A stretch of 64,000 nucleotides of DNA from Clostridium sp. Marseille-P299. Lineage in GTDB: Bacteria; Bacillota; Clostridia; Lachnospirales; Lachnospiraceae. The stretch's first letter is position 1. Every line of letters begins with the position of its first letter. Under the pieces are notes generated by a model. It had not been told where the DNA came from, made no database searches, and saw only the letters and a program-made list of their open reading frames with translations. The position numbers and the translations under genes are program-made. Below are positions 18,415 to 27,265 of this stretch, piece by piece. The DNA lies in assembly GCF_900078195.1 (NCBI RefSeq), contig NZ_FJVE01000004.1, forward strand, positions 62,001 to 126,000, read 5' to 3'.

Positions 18415-18465
18415 CTACTCAAATACTTTATCTACTCAAATGCTTTACCTACTCAATATAATGCC
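18415..18465 (-). repeat. 17-bp tandem repeat at the 3' end of a prepilin gene
   Basis: Units starting CTACTCAA lie at 18415-18431, 18432-18448 and 18449-18465. The third (CTACTCAATATAATGCC) is the last codons and stop of the minus-strand prepilin gene; the other two lie beyond its stop. A further decayed copy may lie near 18398. Confidence 0.75.
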
Positions 18466-18946
18466 GCCCCGTTTCCTTCACACAATAAAGAATTACCTCT
18501 TTACTTGACCCTATAAATTTTATGTACTCAAAATCAGAGCCAAACGCCCCTGAACTTTTCATAAAGAATAAACTAATATGTTCCGTGTCCCTTAACTTCT
18601 TCTCTAATTCATCAGTCTTTTTATAGGTAATTTCAATCCCTCTTCCTAGCTTTGTCCCTGTCCCCTCATTTAATTCCGCTCTACTATAATCGTTGTTTGT
18701 ACTTATTTTAAAATACGTAATTCCATTCATATTATAAATATATAAATACTGCTTCTCATCCTTGCTCATGGTTTCTATCCGGACTTTTTCCATTGTATGA
18801 TTCAGTAGATTTGCAGATTTAAAAGGATCCCCATACCGAAACGTAGAAACTAAATACAGTATTCCAGAAGATAAAATGGCTATAATACTGATTACAATAA
18901 TAATTTCAATCAATGTAAATCCATTCTCTTTTCTTGACTTATTCAT
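18449..18946 (-). CDS. minor prepilin, GspH/FimT-like
   Basis: A 165-residue prepilin: a short charged leader ending in NG, then FTLIEIIIVISIIAILSSGI with Glu at +5. The head (about 130 residues) resembles the GspH/FimT group by length and placement. It begins with ATG at 18946, 22 bp after the stop of the PilX-like gene. Together with the neighbouring PilV-, PilX- and PilW-like genes it makes the usual minor-pilin set that primes pilus assembly. Confidence 0.87.
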   Translation of the reverse strand: MNKSRKENGFTLIEIIIVISIIAILSSGILYLVSTFRYGDPFKSANLLNHTMEKVRIETMSKDEKQYLYIYNMNGITYFKISTNNDYSRAELNEGTGTKLGRGIEITYKKTDELEKKLRDTEHISLFFMKSSGAFGSDFEYIKFIGSSKEVILYCVKETGRHYIE

Positions 18947-18968
18947 TTACAAAAACCTTCCTAGTGTT

Positions 18969-21200
18969 TTACTCATTCTTTCTCCAATGATCATAATAAA
19001 TGAGCTCAGATACATTAATTTGTCCATATTTACTTTTTGTAATTTCTCCTGTCTCCTTTATAAAAGTGGTATATTCTCTAAAATATTTATTAACATCAGG
19101 ATTATTTATTGCAAATATCTCCTCTAGCATCCCATTGGGAGCATTTACACTTGCCCCTGATGAGAGAGAAATCTTGTTTTTTGCTATGATTAATCCTGTA
19201 TATTCTCCATTTAATCGAACGGAACCAGTGGAAATCACAATGCCTTTTCGCCCTTTATTTGGTAAGTCATCCTCTTTTGGAATTTCAAATTCCTTCTCCT
19301 CATTATCTACGATATAAATAACATAGTCTGAATCTAGAACGACAGTTTTAACACCATCACTATATGATGTTTTTATTCCATCCTTCTTGATATTTTCATG
19401 ATGAATGATTGAATTAAAAAGTGAATCCTTATCATAAGGCTCTCCCAGCGATATTTCTGTTAAGCTTACCTTTAATGCATCGTACTTGTCTGATAAATTG
19501 GAAGCCATTTGCACTAATGCATTTAAATTTACATTGTCTAGAGCATCTGGTACTACCGTATTTGAATGTATCATACTTTTACCAGTTTCTGAATCAAAGG
19601 TAAAAACGTTTCCTAGTGACATTCTTGTGGTTAGTGGGTTTAATTTAATACTTGTAGCAAAACGCTTTACATTACTATCAATAATTCCAACACTTGCTCC
19701 TGAATTATATACTTCATAATATTTTTGCATGTATTGATTCGCTTTTTCCTCGGACTTGAATTTCAAATAATAATATACAAAGTTCTGTTTTTCCCCAAGT
19801 TGATATACGATTTTCGTGTAACCCATTTCATCATCTATATAATCTTTTAAATTAATCTTGCTTCCTTCAACTACTTTATCAAAATCTACTTCTTTTACCT
19901 CCGATGGACGTTCGCTTATTGTCTGCATCGGAACAGGATTTTGACCACACCAAATATATTCCGATGGTACAAGATAAATAAGTTGATTCCCCTTGATTGC
20001 TAAGGACTCACCCGTCCCAACTTTCCCTTGTTCTTCCTTATAGTCATTGCCTCTTGAAGAAGGGTCTAGGTATGCTCTACCAGCGATTACAAGTTTATTC
20101 GTTTCAGATAAATCAAGGCTTGATTTGTTACCATTTATAATAATAGCGCTGTTATTACTAGCATTCTTAATACTCGTATCGATTGCTGATTTTTTATAGG
20201 TATCATAGCTATATCCATAATATTCACCTGCAATGGTAACATTGCTATTGGCTGCATTTAGCATCAGGTCATCCGCAATATAACATCTTCCATTAATCTT
20301 TATGGTAGTTGGATATTCTGTTGTATTAATCCCATCCGTCCCTATGTTTCCTGCCCATATTTTAGGATTGTCTTTAATTTCTAATGTGCTACGCTCAATT
20401 ACATTAATATTTCCCCTAGTAACGATACTTGAAGCATTGCTTATACTTAAATCGGAGCCATTTTTAATTTGAATTCCATCTGCACCAGCATACATATTAC
20501 CTTTCACTAAAACACTTTGAGCTGTATCCAAAGAAATCATGTTATCCGCGATTAAGCTATATTCTGAAAAGGTTGGTCTTAAACTAGCTGCAGAATAATT
20601 AAAGCTAATGTCTGGAACTTCAATGATAATATCTGAAGTGATTGTTGTTTCATACTGATTTTTATCAAGATAACTAATTGATATATTCTTTAATGTAAGA
20701 TAACTAGTTTTACTTGCAATATCTATGAATAACCGGTTCTCGCCTTCTACCGTTTTTAAAGTTGCCTCTCTTTGTTTCATAAAACTTTTGATTAGGGTCA
20801 AATTATAGTTTGATAAATCACCAGATTCCGATAAATCTGCTGTTCTCTTTAGCCCTTTATTTACTCCTAACTCTTCCATCATTCCTAATATAAATGCACT
20901 TGAAAAAATCTGCTTTTTTTCATCTTCCGAGTTATCAATATATTTCTCCATTGCTTGGTTATAGGCCTTTTCTAGCTGAGATGCTACTATTTCTTCCAAA
21001 CCTTTTTTCACTTCATCAAATGCAATCTCTGCACCATAAAAATTTGACTTTGATTTTCGATCCACTGACTTCATTTGAATATTATTTACTGCAACGGATA
21101 GTAAAATAGAGCATAGTATACTTACAAAGCTAATACAAACAATCACTAGTATTAAGCTTCCACCTCGATTATCAGAGATTACGTTTAACTTCTTTCTCAT
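18969..21200 (-). CDS. PilX-like pilus protein with a large beta-solenoid-like insert
   Basis: A 743-residue protein with one N-terminal hydrophobic helix after a short basic leader (RGGSLILVIVCISFVSIL), like PilX/GspK proteins, but without the GFxxxE of a classical prepilin. Residues about 205-370 are a run of short beta-strand repeats rich in Gly, Asn and Ser (VKGNMYAGADGIQIKNGS, then TRGNINVIERSTLEIKDN) that look like a bactofilin-type beta-solenoid. Family members are usually below 350 residues, so the extra mass is unusual and might form a surface-exposed tip. The start codon follows GGAGGAATAGGAG; it lies 3 bp after the upstream prepilin gene. Confidence 0.72.
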   Translation of the reverse strand: MRKKLNVISDNRGGSLILVIVCISFVSILCSILLSVAVNNIQMKSVDRKSKSNFYGAEIAFDEVKKGLEEIVASQLEKAYNQAMEKYIDNSEDEKKQIFSSAFILGMMEELGVNKGLKRTADLSESGDLSNYNLTLIKSFMKQREATLKTVEGENRLFIDIASKTSYLTLKNISISYLDKNQYETTITSDIIIEVPDISFNYSAASLRPTFSEYSLIADNMISLDTAQSVLVKGNMYAGADGIQIKNGSDLSISNASSIVTRGNINVIERSTLEIKDNPKIWAGNIGTDGINTTEYPTTIKINGRCYIADDLMLNAANSNVTIAGEYYGYSYDTYKKSAIDTSIKNASNNSAIIINGNKSSLDLSETNKLVIAGRAYLDPSSRGNDYKEEQGKVGTGESLAIKGNQLIYLVPSEYIWCGQNPVPMQTISERPSEVKEVDFDKVVEGSKINLKDYIDDEMGYTKIVYQLGEKQNFVYYYLKFKSEEKANQYMQKYYEVYNSGASVGIIDSNVKRFATSIKLNPLTTRMSLGNVFTFDSETGKSMIHSNTVVPDALDNVNLNALVQMASNLSDKYDALKVSLTEISLGEPYDKDSLFNSIIHHENIKKDGIKTSYSDGVKTVVLDSDYVIYIVDNEEKEFEIPKEDDLPNKGRKGIVISTGSVRLNGEYTGLIIAKNKISLSSGASVNAPNGMLEEIFAINNPDVNKYFREYTTFIKETGEITKSKYGQINVSELIYYDHWRKNE

Positions 21201-21203
21201 CTC

Positions 21204-22280
21204 CTATTCCTCCTTTGTGGAATGGAATTCTACTAAAAGTTCTTCCGCCTGAAACTCAGCTCCAGCTGGATAAATTTGAACCGTAACATCATAAATTCTA
21301 TTTTGAGCTACATCTTTCTTTACCAGTGAATTAGAATTCACACCGTACTTCACATTACTATATAGATTCACTCCTAAAGGAAGTGCTCCGATCAAAGTTT
21401 CTGGTATGGAAGTTGTTGCATTCTTTGGTTCCTGCCTAACAACATATACGTCTACGTCTTCTGTTATCGTAACATCCTTTGTGATTGATAAATTATCGCT
21501 ATAGGTTGGATAATAAAATACATACACATCTCCTAACGACGTATGAAATGTTTTATCCGTAACTGTATATGTCTCATTTTCGCATCCCTCAATTGCTGGA
21601 CAAGAAAAATCAAATTCCACCTTTACTTTTACGATTCCATCAGTTTTTTTTATTTCAATCTTAATTTGCTTTGTTAACTTTTCTTGAATATCCGATGGTG
21701 CCGCTTCTGTAATTGCAAAGGTTAGGTCATCTTTATGAAGTTCTCTTTGTTCTGCAATATAATTCACATGATTCCCATATAAGGCTGCTACCGCCAAATC
21801 AGTTTCATAAGATTCAATTGCTAAAATATTTTTAGGAATATTAATATCTTCAATAATAGGCATTTGAAATGTATTATATCCAATCTTTTCACCAGATGGA
21901 TTGGCTGGGTTTTCAACACGATATGACGTTGCATCCATCGTGATTAGAGAATCGTATTTTTTCCCACTATAGTGGATATCTTTCTTTTCCAAATAATAAA
22001 TTTCGTTTGGGATACTTGTATGAGCAGTTGATTCATCGTATTCCGATACTATCTCTATAAATGTCTTTGCTTTTATATCTTCAAGAAGATTCTGAGCCAA
22101 TAAGGTTTCTTTTTGAAAGTTATTGGATTTTGAGTTCACCTTATATACGGTCACAAATTGCTTCAATAAAGGTGTGGCAATCAATGCAAGAATTACTACG
22201 CTAATCAAGACTTCAACCAAAGAAAATCCATGATCATTTATTCCTTTGCTAAAAATCCTTTTTCCTTTTCCTTTTTGCAT
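21204..22280 (-). CDS. minor prepilin, PilV/GspI-like
   Basis: A 358-residue prepilin. The leader is 18 residues, ending NDHG, followed by FSLVEVLISVVILALIATPL. The head is large (about 320 residues) with a short CPAIEGC loop that could form a disulfide. I start it at the ATG at 22280, seven bases after AGGGGGTG, rather than at a more upstream codon. It is tightly linked to pilO upstream and the PilX-like gene downstream. Confidence 0.87.
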   Translation of the reverse strand: MQKGKGKRIFSKGINDHGFSLVEVLISVVILALIATPLLKQFVTVYKVNSKSNNFQKETLLAQNLLEDIKAKTFIEIVSEYDESTAHTSIPNEIYYLEKKDIHYSGKKYDSLITMDATSYRVENPANPSGEKIGYNTFQMPIIEDINIPKNILAIESYETDLAVAALYGNHVNYIAEQRELHKDDLTFAITEAAPSDIQEKLTKQIKIEIKKTDGIVKVKVEFDFSCPAIEGCENETYTVTDKTFHTSLGDVYVFYYPTYSDNLSITKDVTITEDVDVYVVRQEPKNATTSIPETLIGALPLGVNLYSNVKYGVNSNSLVKKDVAQNRIYDVTVQIYPAGAEFQAEELLVEFHSTKEE

Positions 22281-22329
22281 GGTCACACCCCCTGATTTGC
22301 AAATTTCCCCCACGTTAACTTATGAATCT

Positions 22330-23019
22330 TTAATCATTTACCACATCTTTAATCTCAAAAGAACCAAATATATTATCCATACCTAGATCAATCCCTGGTA
22401 TGACTAATTTCTCTTCACTCTTTTCGATGCCATCTAATGCGTATACGCTTATTGTTAGAGTACCTGTTAAATTACCTGTTGTATTATCAAACGCTGCGGA
22501 TATGTCTGTTATATTCATCTTTTCTTCATTATTATTAATAAACTGAATGCAGTCTTTCAGACCTTGGTAACTGGCTTGATACGTGAGAGCAATCGAGGTT
22601 GTATAACCTGTGATATCATTTACATCACTCACCGAACTTTCATTTTCTAGGCTTGCGGTATAAAACGTTGATACATCCTGAAATGTAACCGAAGATATCT
22701 TTACATTTGCGTATTCTTCTAGCTCAGTAATTAACATGAGGTTCTTTTCTTGCGTTATCCAAACAGGAAAAGCGCCTAAGATTTCATTCATCTTTCCCTC
22801 ATATTCTAAGGTTTCATTCATAAATTTTTCTTCTTGATTTTTCTTTATCTGCAACTCATTTACTTTCGAAGAAAGAGTCAAGTTTTCTTTTTGAAGTTCC
22901 TCCGCTTTATCTGTAAATTTTACAAATCCAAATTGATATGCACTAAAAAGAATAAGGAGGGTAAATAATAAAAACAAAAGCTTCTTCTCATTGTCCGAGA
23001 GATTATTTGCTATTTTCAT
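22330..23019 (-). CDS. pilO: PilO-like type IV pilus alignment protein
   Basis: A 229-residue bitopic protein: a cytoplasmic tip of about 12 residues, a transmembrane helix (LLFLLFTLLILFSAYQFGFV, about 14-33), a coiled coil to about residue 75, then an alpha/beta domain ending in EIKDVVND. This is the layout of PilO/GspM. It overlaps the upstream pilMN gene by 17 bp. With PilM and PilN it links the cytoplasmic motor to the growing pilus. Sequence similarity in the family is low, so the call relies on topology and position. Confidence 0.82.
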   Translation of the reverse strand: MKIANNLSDNEKKLLFLLFTLLILFSAYQFGFVKFTDKAEELQKENLTLSSKVNELQIKKNQEEKFMNETLEYEGKMNEILGAFPVWITQEKNLMLITELEEYANVKISSVTFQDVSTFYTASLENESSVSDVNDITGYTTSIALTYQASYQGLKDCIQFINNNEEKMNITDISAAFDNTTGNLTGTLTISVYALDGIEKSEEKLVIPGIDLGMDNIFGSFEIKDVVND

Positions 23020-24652
23020 CGTTATCCTCCTTAGAAGCAGTATTGTATTTTGCAGTTACGATAAAGCGTACTGTGATTGTGCCATTTTTATCATCTTCCT
23101 CGGTTATCCCACTGGTATTAATTTGTGATATAGAGTCAAATGTTTTTAATTGCTGTAATACTTTTGCGGCGGTTTCCTTAGAATCTGCTTTCACGCTGAG
23201 GGTAATATTTGTTGAACTTACCACCAAGGTTTCTATGGAGGATTTTGAAGGGAGTTTTTGCTCTAACTCTGTAATCAGATTTCCTAGGTTTTGATTTGGG
23301 TTACTCGTTGCATCATACATTTCTTTTACTAGATTATATTGATTTTTAGCATATGCATGTTCTAAATATACCTTATTGATTATTGATAAACTTTCAATTT
23401 GCTGATTCAACTGTTTATATATTTTCTCCTCACGAATCATATTGAGGTATGAAGTTACAACCAATATTACGCTAATAATAAGAGATGCTAGCAACATAAT
23501 GATTCTTGTGTTAACTCTGTTTTGCTTTTTTTCATTTATCAGATGTTCTTTTGGTAGAAAATTAATAGAACGAACTACCGCGCCAATTGGACCAATGTAT
23601 TCACTTTGCTCCATCTTACTAATGCTAACGTCCTTCGGAAAAATTACGGAAGGAAGTTCTTGCAATATCTCTACCACAATTCCTGTTTCTTGGTGAAGTA
23701 ACTCCCTCATTCCTCGAAATCTTGAGCCTTGTCCTGTAATGTAAATAGCTTCTATTTTTTCCGATTGATATCTTGAAGAATAGTAATCGATTACCCGAAG
23801 TATATTGTTGATTAACAAATTTAAAGAATCTGTAATATCATATCTTAAGGTTTGATTATTCATATAATCCTCATCCGGATTTATTGTTGCTGCAACTTCA
23901 TCATTAAAAACATGAATTTGATTATTAATCAAATTTCGATTACTTAAAAGTTGTATTGCTTGCGTTTCATTTTCTACAACAAAAAATCTATTATGTAAGA
24001 CCGCCTCAATTACCGATGCAGTACCATAGGGAACCGTTCGTTGCAATTTTAAAATCTCCCCACGTAGTACACTTATGAGTGTGGTCTGTTCATTCATTTG
24101 GATAATTAATTCAGTTTTTGTACTCTGCTGCTTTTTTAAAATTTGATAAGCACTATTTCCAATATAATCGATAGCAATAACATCAAGATCTAGCATAGCC
24201 CCAATGCTATAATAATTTTTAATTAAACTATTGGGAGCCGCAAATACCGATAATCTTAGTTTCTTACTATCGGTTGATACCATCTTCTCTAAAATACAAT
24301 AAGTTAAGGTATATTCTGATATTTGCACAGGAAAATAATCAGATGCATTGGCTTCAATTACGTCTTGTATTCTTTTTTCTTTTATTAAGGGGATGGTAAC
24401 TTCTTTGTTGGCTATTTTAGAAGAAGCGATTGTGAAAACAACTTTTTTACTTTTCATATTGCTTTCTTGTAACTTGGCCTTTACAACAGCAACGAATTTT
24501 TCTTTATCTCTTATATATCCATCATCAAAGGTATCCTTTGGTGTGTCAAAACTTATAAAATGATAGACATGGGCTTTCTTCTGCCGATATGCTACTTCGC
24601 ATATTTTCGTTCTTTGGCTACCAACTTCAATGCTGATTACTTTGTTATACAT
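23003..24652 (-). CDS. PilM-PilN fusion protein
   Basis: A 549-residue protein. Residues 1 to about 345 are an actin-like PilM domain (KVISIEVGSQRTKICEV, then VIAIDYIGNSAYQIL and AIYITGQGSRFRGMRELL). A hydrophobic helix follows near 380-400 (MLLASLIISVILVVTSYL), then a coiled coil and a PilN-like periplasmic-type domain to the end. PilM and PilN are separate polypeptides in most organisms; PilM normally binds the cytoplasmic tail of PilN, so fusion locks that contact. The gene lies between pilD and pilO. Confidence 0.87.
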   Translation of the reverse strand: MYNKVISIEVGSQRTKICEVAYRQKKAHVYHFISFDTPKDTFDDGYIRDKEKFVAVVKAKLQESNMKSKKVVFTIASSKIANKEVTIPLIKEKRIQDVIEANASDYFPVQISEYTLTYCILEKMVSTDSKKLRLSVFAAPNSLIKNYYSIGAMLDLDVIAIDYIGNSAYQILKKQQSTKTELIIQMNEQTTLISVLRGEILKLQRTVPYGTASVIEAVLHNRFFVVENETQAIQLLSNRNLINNQIHVFNDEVAATINPDEDYMNNQTLRYDITDSLNLLINNILRVIDYYSSRYQSEKIEAIYITGQGSRFRGMRELLHQETGIVVEILQELPSVIFPKDVSISKMEQSEYIGPIGAVVRSINFLPKEHLINEKKQNRVNTRIIMLLASLIISVILVVTSYLNMIREEKIYKQLNQQIESLSIINKVYLEHAYAKNQYNLVKEMYDATSNPNQNLGNLITELEQKLPSKSSIETLVVSSTNITLSVKADSKETAAKVLQQLKTFDSISQINTSGITEEDDKNGTITVRFIVTAKYNTASKEDNDENSK

Positions 24653-24698
24653 TTGTCCCCTCCTTTGTATTATTTTTAGTTCAAAAGTAATTTTCTAT

Positions 24699-25370
24699 TT
24701 AAAATAGGTTTAAATACCATGATATGATTTGTTCACCGTATAACATAGATAAAAATAGACCAACGGATAGGTATGGTCCGAAGGCTAACATATGATTTGC
24801 ATTTGATACTTTGCATCGTATTGTGTGTATTATGGAACCTAGGATACAGCCAATTAAAAAGGCGACGAGGATATTAGGGAAACCTACGATTAGGCCACTA
24901 ACTGCCATAAGTTTAATATCTCCTCCGCCGATGCCTTTGCCTTTTGTAAGTAGGTAGATGATTAGTAAGAAGGTGCTGACGCTGAAAAATCCTATTAGGT
25001 AGGATGTTATGTGGGCTGGGTCTGTTAGTATTCGTATGATTCCTAGGGCTCCGATGAAGAGGTTTATTTGTATTGGAATTTCGTATGTTTTAAGGTCTAT
25101 GATGCTTAGGAGTAGTAGGGCTGTGGTGAAGAGGCAGTAGAGGATGGTTTCTGTGGTGTAACCATTTTGATGTAAAATAGACAGATAAAGTAGCGGAATA
25201 AGGAATTGTGCAAACAATGAAAAAAACTTCTTATCCAACTTATTTTCATTAAGTGACTTCTTCCCTATCTCAAAATACATTAGACCTATTATCAATACTC
25301 TCCCCTGTACCATCCCACATATAACAACCATTAATGTAAATAAAGTTGTAGAAATCATATTCTCACTCAC
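24699..25370 (-). CDS. pilD: prepilin peptidase (A24 family), short form
   Basis: A 223-residue polytopic membrane protein with the two aspartates of the type IV prepilin peptidase: Asp92 in SIIDLKTYEIP and Asp151 in GIGGGDIKLM. It should cut the prepilins of this operon before Phe+1. Family members are normally 250-290 residues; this one lacks the N-terminal CxxC pairs and the recognisable methylase segment, so N-methylation may be absent. Codon use is odd: about 24,845-25,160 strongly favours C-ending codons, unlike its flanks. It follows pilA after a hairpin. Confidence 0.87.
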   Translation of the reverse strand: MSENMISTTLFTLMVVICGMVQGRVLIIGLMYFEIGKKSLNENKLDKKFFSLFAQFLIPLLYLSILHQNGYTTETILYCLFTTALLLLSIIDLKTYEIPIQINLFIGALGIIRILTDPAHITSYLIGFFSVSTFLLIIYLLTKGKGIGGGDIKLMAVSGLIVGFPNILVAFLIGCILGSIIHTIRCKVSNANHMLAFGPYLSVGLFLSMLYGEQIISWYLNLF

Positions 25371-25378
25371 TTCTATAT

Positions 25379-25411
25379 AAAATCAATCAAACATAGTGTT
25401 TGATTGATTTT
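25379..25411 (-). terminator. hairpin between pilA and pilD
   Basis: AAAATCAATCAAACA (25379-25393) pairs perfectly with TGTTTGATTGATTTT (25397-25411) around a 3-nt loop. In the direction of transcription it is followed by TATATAGAA. As a weak terminator or 3'-end stabiliser it would let pilA mRNA exceed that of the downstream genes. Confidence 0.72.
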
Positions 25412-25426
25412 ATATTATAATTAGAT

Positions 25427-25870
25427 TTATGCTCCTGGTGTTGGTGTTGGAGTTGAAACTGTTTCAACATTAACACTCTTCTCTCCATCTATATTTACCT
25501 GAAATCCTGTCTTCCCTTTTACTTTTACCTGTGGCCAATCTTTAATAATAGTACTAAGTTCTGTTAGAAAATCCGCAGGTATATCTCCTCCATTTATATT
25601 TTTATCAGGTTCCTTACCATTAAATATAAACGAAATGTTTCCAGTAATACTATCATATGCTTTCTCATCTGCTAAAGCTGTCTGCACAGCCGTTCTAATA
25701 GAGTTACAGTTATTTATATCAGCAGATTCTCTAGATTTTCCAACATACTTCATCAACTGCGGTGCAAGTGCCCCAGCAAGTATAGCTATAATGGCAATAA
25801 CGATAATAATCTCAACTAGCGAAAAACCTTTGTTATTCAATTTCTTAACTTTTTCATCTTTTCTTCTCAT
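25427..25870 (-). CDS. pilA: major type IV pilin
   Basis: A 147-residue prepilin: leader MRRKDEKVKKLNNKG, cleavage before FSLVEIIIVIAIIAILAGA with Glu at +5, then a globular head of about 95 residues ending in a Thr-Pro repeat (STPTPTPGA). It is the smallest and most canonical pilin of the operon, with its own ribosome binding site (AAGGAGAG) and a hairpin directly after the stop, so it is probably the main pilus subunit. It could also be called a GspG-like pseudopilin; the accompanying pilT favours retractile pili. Confidence 0.88.
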   Translation of the reverse strand: MRRKDEKVKKLNNKGFSLVEIIIVIAIIAILAGALAPQLMKYVGKSRESADINNCNSIRTAVQTALADEKAYDSITGNISFIFNGKEPDKNINGGDIPADFLTELSTIIKDWPQVKVKGKTGFQVNIDGEKSVNVETVSTPTPTPGA

Positions 25871-25981
25871 TTTCTCTCTCCTTAATAAATATTATTTATA
25901 ATTATTACTGCAACGATAGTTAATAAAAAATTCAACTAACGTTTTACAGTAACGATTACCTTTCTAACAAATTAATAAATC

Positions 25982-27196
25982 CTACAAATTATCCAACCCA
26001 CTATACATCGACATCATCGGCTGCATAATCGCCATAATCAACACCCCAACAACTAAAGCTAGTACCACAATAATCATTGGCTCCAACACCGCTGTTAACG
26101 ATTCCGTCGCAATCTTAACTTCCTCATCATAATAATCCGCAAGCTTTTCCAGCATACTTTCCAGATTACCTGATTCTTCCCCAATCTTTATCATCTGACA
26201 AACCATCGGCGGAAATATCCCTGAATTTCTAATCGGTACCGATAACGGAATACCTTTTATAACCTCATCTTTTGCATCTATTAGCACTTGCTTTGCAATA
26301 ACGTTGTCCATAATTTTCGCAGTAATATCCAGAGCTTCTATCATCGGAATTCCTGCCGTTATTAACGTACTTAGCGTTCTAGCTAACCTTGAAGAATTTG
26401 ATTTGGTAATTATCTTTCCAAACAACGGTAGCTTTAAAGCCAAATTTCCTAGAATAAACCTCCCACTACCCGACTTCTTAAATATATGAAATCCTAATAT
26501 AATCAGAGCTACAACAATAACTATAAGAAACCACTTTCCCCTAACAAAGTCACTCATTCCAATAACCATCCGTGTCATCGCCGGCAAGTCCATATTCATA
26601 TCCTGAAATATCCCAACAAAATTAGGTATTACCACCAACATCATGACAAATATAACCGCAATCGCAACTATTCCCACAACAATCGGATAGATCATCGCCT
26701 TTTTCACTTGCGCCTTTAACTTTGTATCCTTCTCAAAATGTTCGGCCATACGTTCAAATACAATTTCTAAATCACCAGATGCCTCTCCTGCCTCTACCAT
26801 ATGTATCAACAATCCTGGGAAAATTTTTTTCTCTGCTGCCATCGCATCTGCTAACGTTTCCCCTTTTTCTACCGCAATCTGAACTCCTTTGATGGCTTTC
26901 GCTAAAACTTTATTCTCTGTCTGCTCACTTAACATATCAAGAACATTTATAATGGAAACTCCTGCTGATAAAATACTCACGAACTGTCTACAAAATACGC
27001 TTAAATCTCTTGGTTTAATGGGATTTCCAAAATTGAATTGAATATCTTTTGTTAATACATTTTGAGGTGAAATAGATATTAATAAGTGACCTTCGGCTTT
27101 TAAAGAAGCCTTTACAATATCTTCATTGATAGCCTCCATTGTCCCCTTTTTCTCTTTCCCCTGTTTATCAATGACTAGATAGGCATAACTATTCAT
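25982..27196 (-). CDS. pilC: type IV pilus platform protein PilC
   Basis: A 404-residue inner-membrane platform protein with two copies of the T2SSF domain (about 65-190 and 270-395), each with the pattern of an amphipathic bundle plus membrane helices (PIVVGIVAIAVIFVMMLVVI near 170; PMIIVVLALVVGVLIMAIMQ near the C-terminus). It connects the PilB/PilT motors to PilA. The ATG at 27196 has GGAGG seven bases upstream. The 3' third uses many G-ending codons (GTG, TTG, GCG), different from the rest of the operon. Confidence 0.93.
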   Translation of the reverse strand: MNSYAYLVIDKQGKEKKGTMEAINEDIVKASLKAEGHLLISISPQNVLTKDIQFNFGNPIKPRDLSVFCRQFVSILSAGVSIINVLDMLSEQTENKVLAKAIKGVQIAVEKGETLADAMAAEKKIFPGLLIHMVEAGEASGDLEIVFERMAEHFEKDTKLKAQVKKAMIYPIVVGIVAIAVIFVMMLVVIPNFVGIFQDMNMDLPAMTRMVIGMSDFVRGKWFLIVIVVALIILGFHIFKKSGSGRFILGNLALKLPLFGKIITKSNSSRLARTLSTLITAGIPMIEALDITAKIMDNVIAKQVLIDAKDEVIKGIPLSVPIRNSGIFPPMVCQMIKIGEESGNLESMLEKLADYYDEEVKIATESLTAVLEPMIIVVLALVVGVLIMAIMQPMMSMYSGLDNL

Positions 27197-27265
27197 TACC
27201 AACCTCCATGGATATATTCAATCAAAATGTCCTAAACCTTAGTCACACATGGTCTAAATTAAGCT

